Positions 63,745 through 64,000 of a stretch of 64,000 bases of DNA are shown piece by piece (within the stretch, counting starts at the first letter, position 1; every line of letters starts with the position of its first letter). Position numbers and translations under genes: made by a program. Source of the DNA: Drosophila persimilis. Its lineage: Eukaryota > Arthropoda > Insecta > Diptera > Drosophilidae. The notes under the pieces are model-generated. The model saw nothing but the letters and a program-made list of their open reading frames with translations, did no database searches and had not been told where the DNA came from. The stretch lies in the NCBI RefSeq assembly GCF_003286085.1, contig NW_020825493.1, positions 87,626 through 151,625 on the forward strand, written 5' to 3'.

Positions 63745-64000
63745 ATGGCGTTACCACCACTATCATTGAGCGAAATCCACTTGAACCAGGCACTGCTGTC
63801 GATCCGACAAATACCTGCCTATGACGGTTCATCTGGACAGCTAAGCTCATTTATCAAACGAATCGAATATGTATGCGGATTATATCCAACTGAAGATCTT
63901 CGCCAACAAAGGATCCTATTTGGAGCGACCGAGATCCAACTGTCAGGAGAGGCACAACGCATATCGCAAATGATACAACCCAACACGTGGCTCGAACTGA
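63745..64000 (+). CDS. gag: gag of the third errantivirus (partial, runs off the window)
   Basis: The ATG at 63745, after an A/C-rich leader, opens a frame that is uninterrupted for 85 codons. It contains HLNQALLSIRQIPAYDG, IKRIEYVCGLYPTEDLRQQ and IQPNTW, clearly homologous to the gag at 22286-23233 but from a different family. This capsid start is the only gag in the window on the plus strand among the errantiviruses. The remainder lies beyond 64000. Confidence 0.85.
   Translation, partial: MALPPLSLSEIHLNQALLSIRQIPAYDGSSGQLSSFIKRIEYVCGLYPTEDLRQQRILFGATEIQLSGEAQRISQMIQPNTWLEL

Overview
The window is eukaryotic repeat DNA with no single-copy host gene that I can recognise. It is almost certainly Drosophila heterochromatin or a transposon trap. 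The evidence is Ty3/gypsy-type retrotransposons with tRNA-Ser and tRNA-Lys primer sites, errantivirus-type env genes, a CR1-type LINE, and 13 copies of one roughly 1.1 kb element. That element has the architecture of Drosophila DINE-1/INE-1 Helentron derivatives: subterminal inverted repeats, a GTCY microsatellite and a 3' hairpin. The species cannot be fixed; the DINE sequence type would fit the obscura group (inference only).

Layout. (1) 1-24116, minus strand: two internal regions of one 17.6/297-like errantivirus family share a single LTR at 2849-3413, and the outer 5' LTR is at 23436-24116. The env gene of the right-hand copy is split by two DINEs and by a 12 kb plus-strand Osvaldo/Ulysses-like gypsy element (about 3638-15990). 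That element itself carries DINEs and an unexplained extra reading frame (13020-14585) next to core-promoter-like sequence. (2) 24117-34213: unassigned DNA, two DINEs and a decayed minus-strand Ty3/gypsy element (integrase at 26440-27465; RNase H, RT, protease and gag at 30581-33585) split by a roughly 2 kb unidentified insert. (3) 31341-38254: a perfect-looking tandem duplication with a 3460-bp period and a short filler at the junction. (4) 37198-42455 and 58160-59690, minus strand: a 412-like element (small leader ORFs, gag, protease, RT/RNase H) whose integrase is missing and which is followed directly by an errantivirus-type env. It is split by a CR1-like LINE (42456-57510). The LINE is in turn split by a complete Osvaldo-like LTR element (44132-54763) with near-identical 1321-bp LTRs and a GTTC target duplication. 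(5) 59723-64000: two more DINEs, then the 5' end of a third errantivirus, on the plus strand (LTR 61690-62284, tRNA-Ser primer site, a DINE in the leader, gag start at 63745).

All coding regions belong to mobile elements and nearly all are broken by frameshifts, stops or nested insertions. Where a DINE splits a coding region, the reading frame usually resumes exactly across it with no target duplication, as expected for insertion between two T residues. Nesting reaches depth three in two places. Most gypsy-type elements and the LINE lie on the minus strand, as in one-directional piRNA source loci such as flamenco; that role is a hypothesis here. The most noteworthy items are the extra reading frame at 13 kb, the ten-copy 93-bp in-frame repeat between protease and RT of the Osvaldo-like element, the shared-LTR tandem, the tandem duplication, and the 412-like pol joined to an env.
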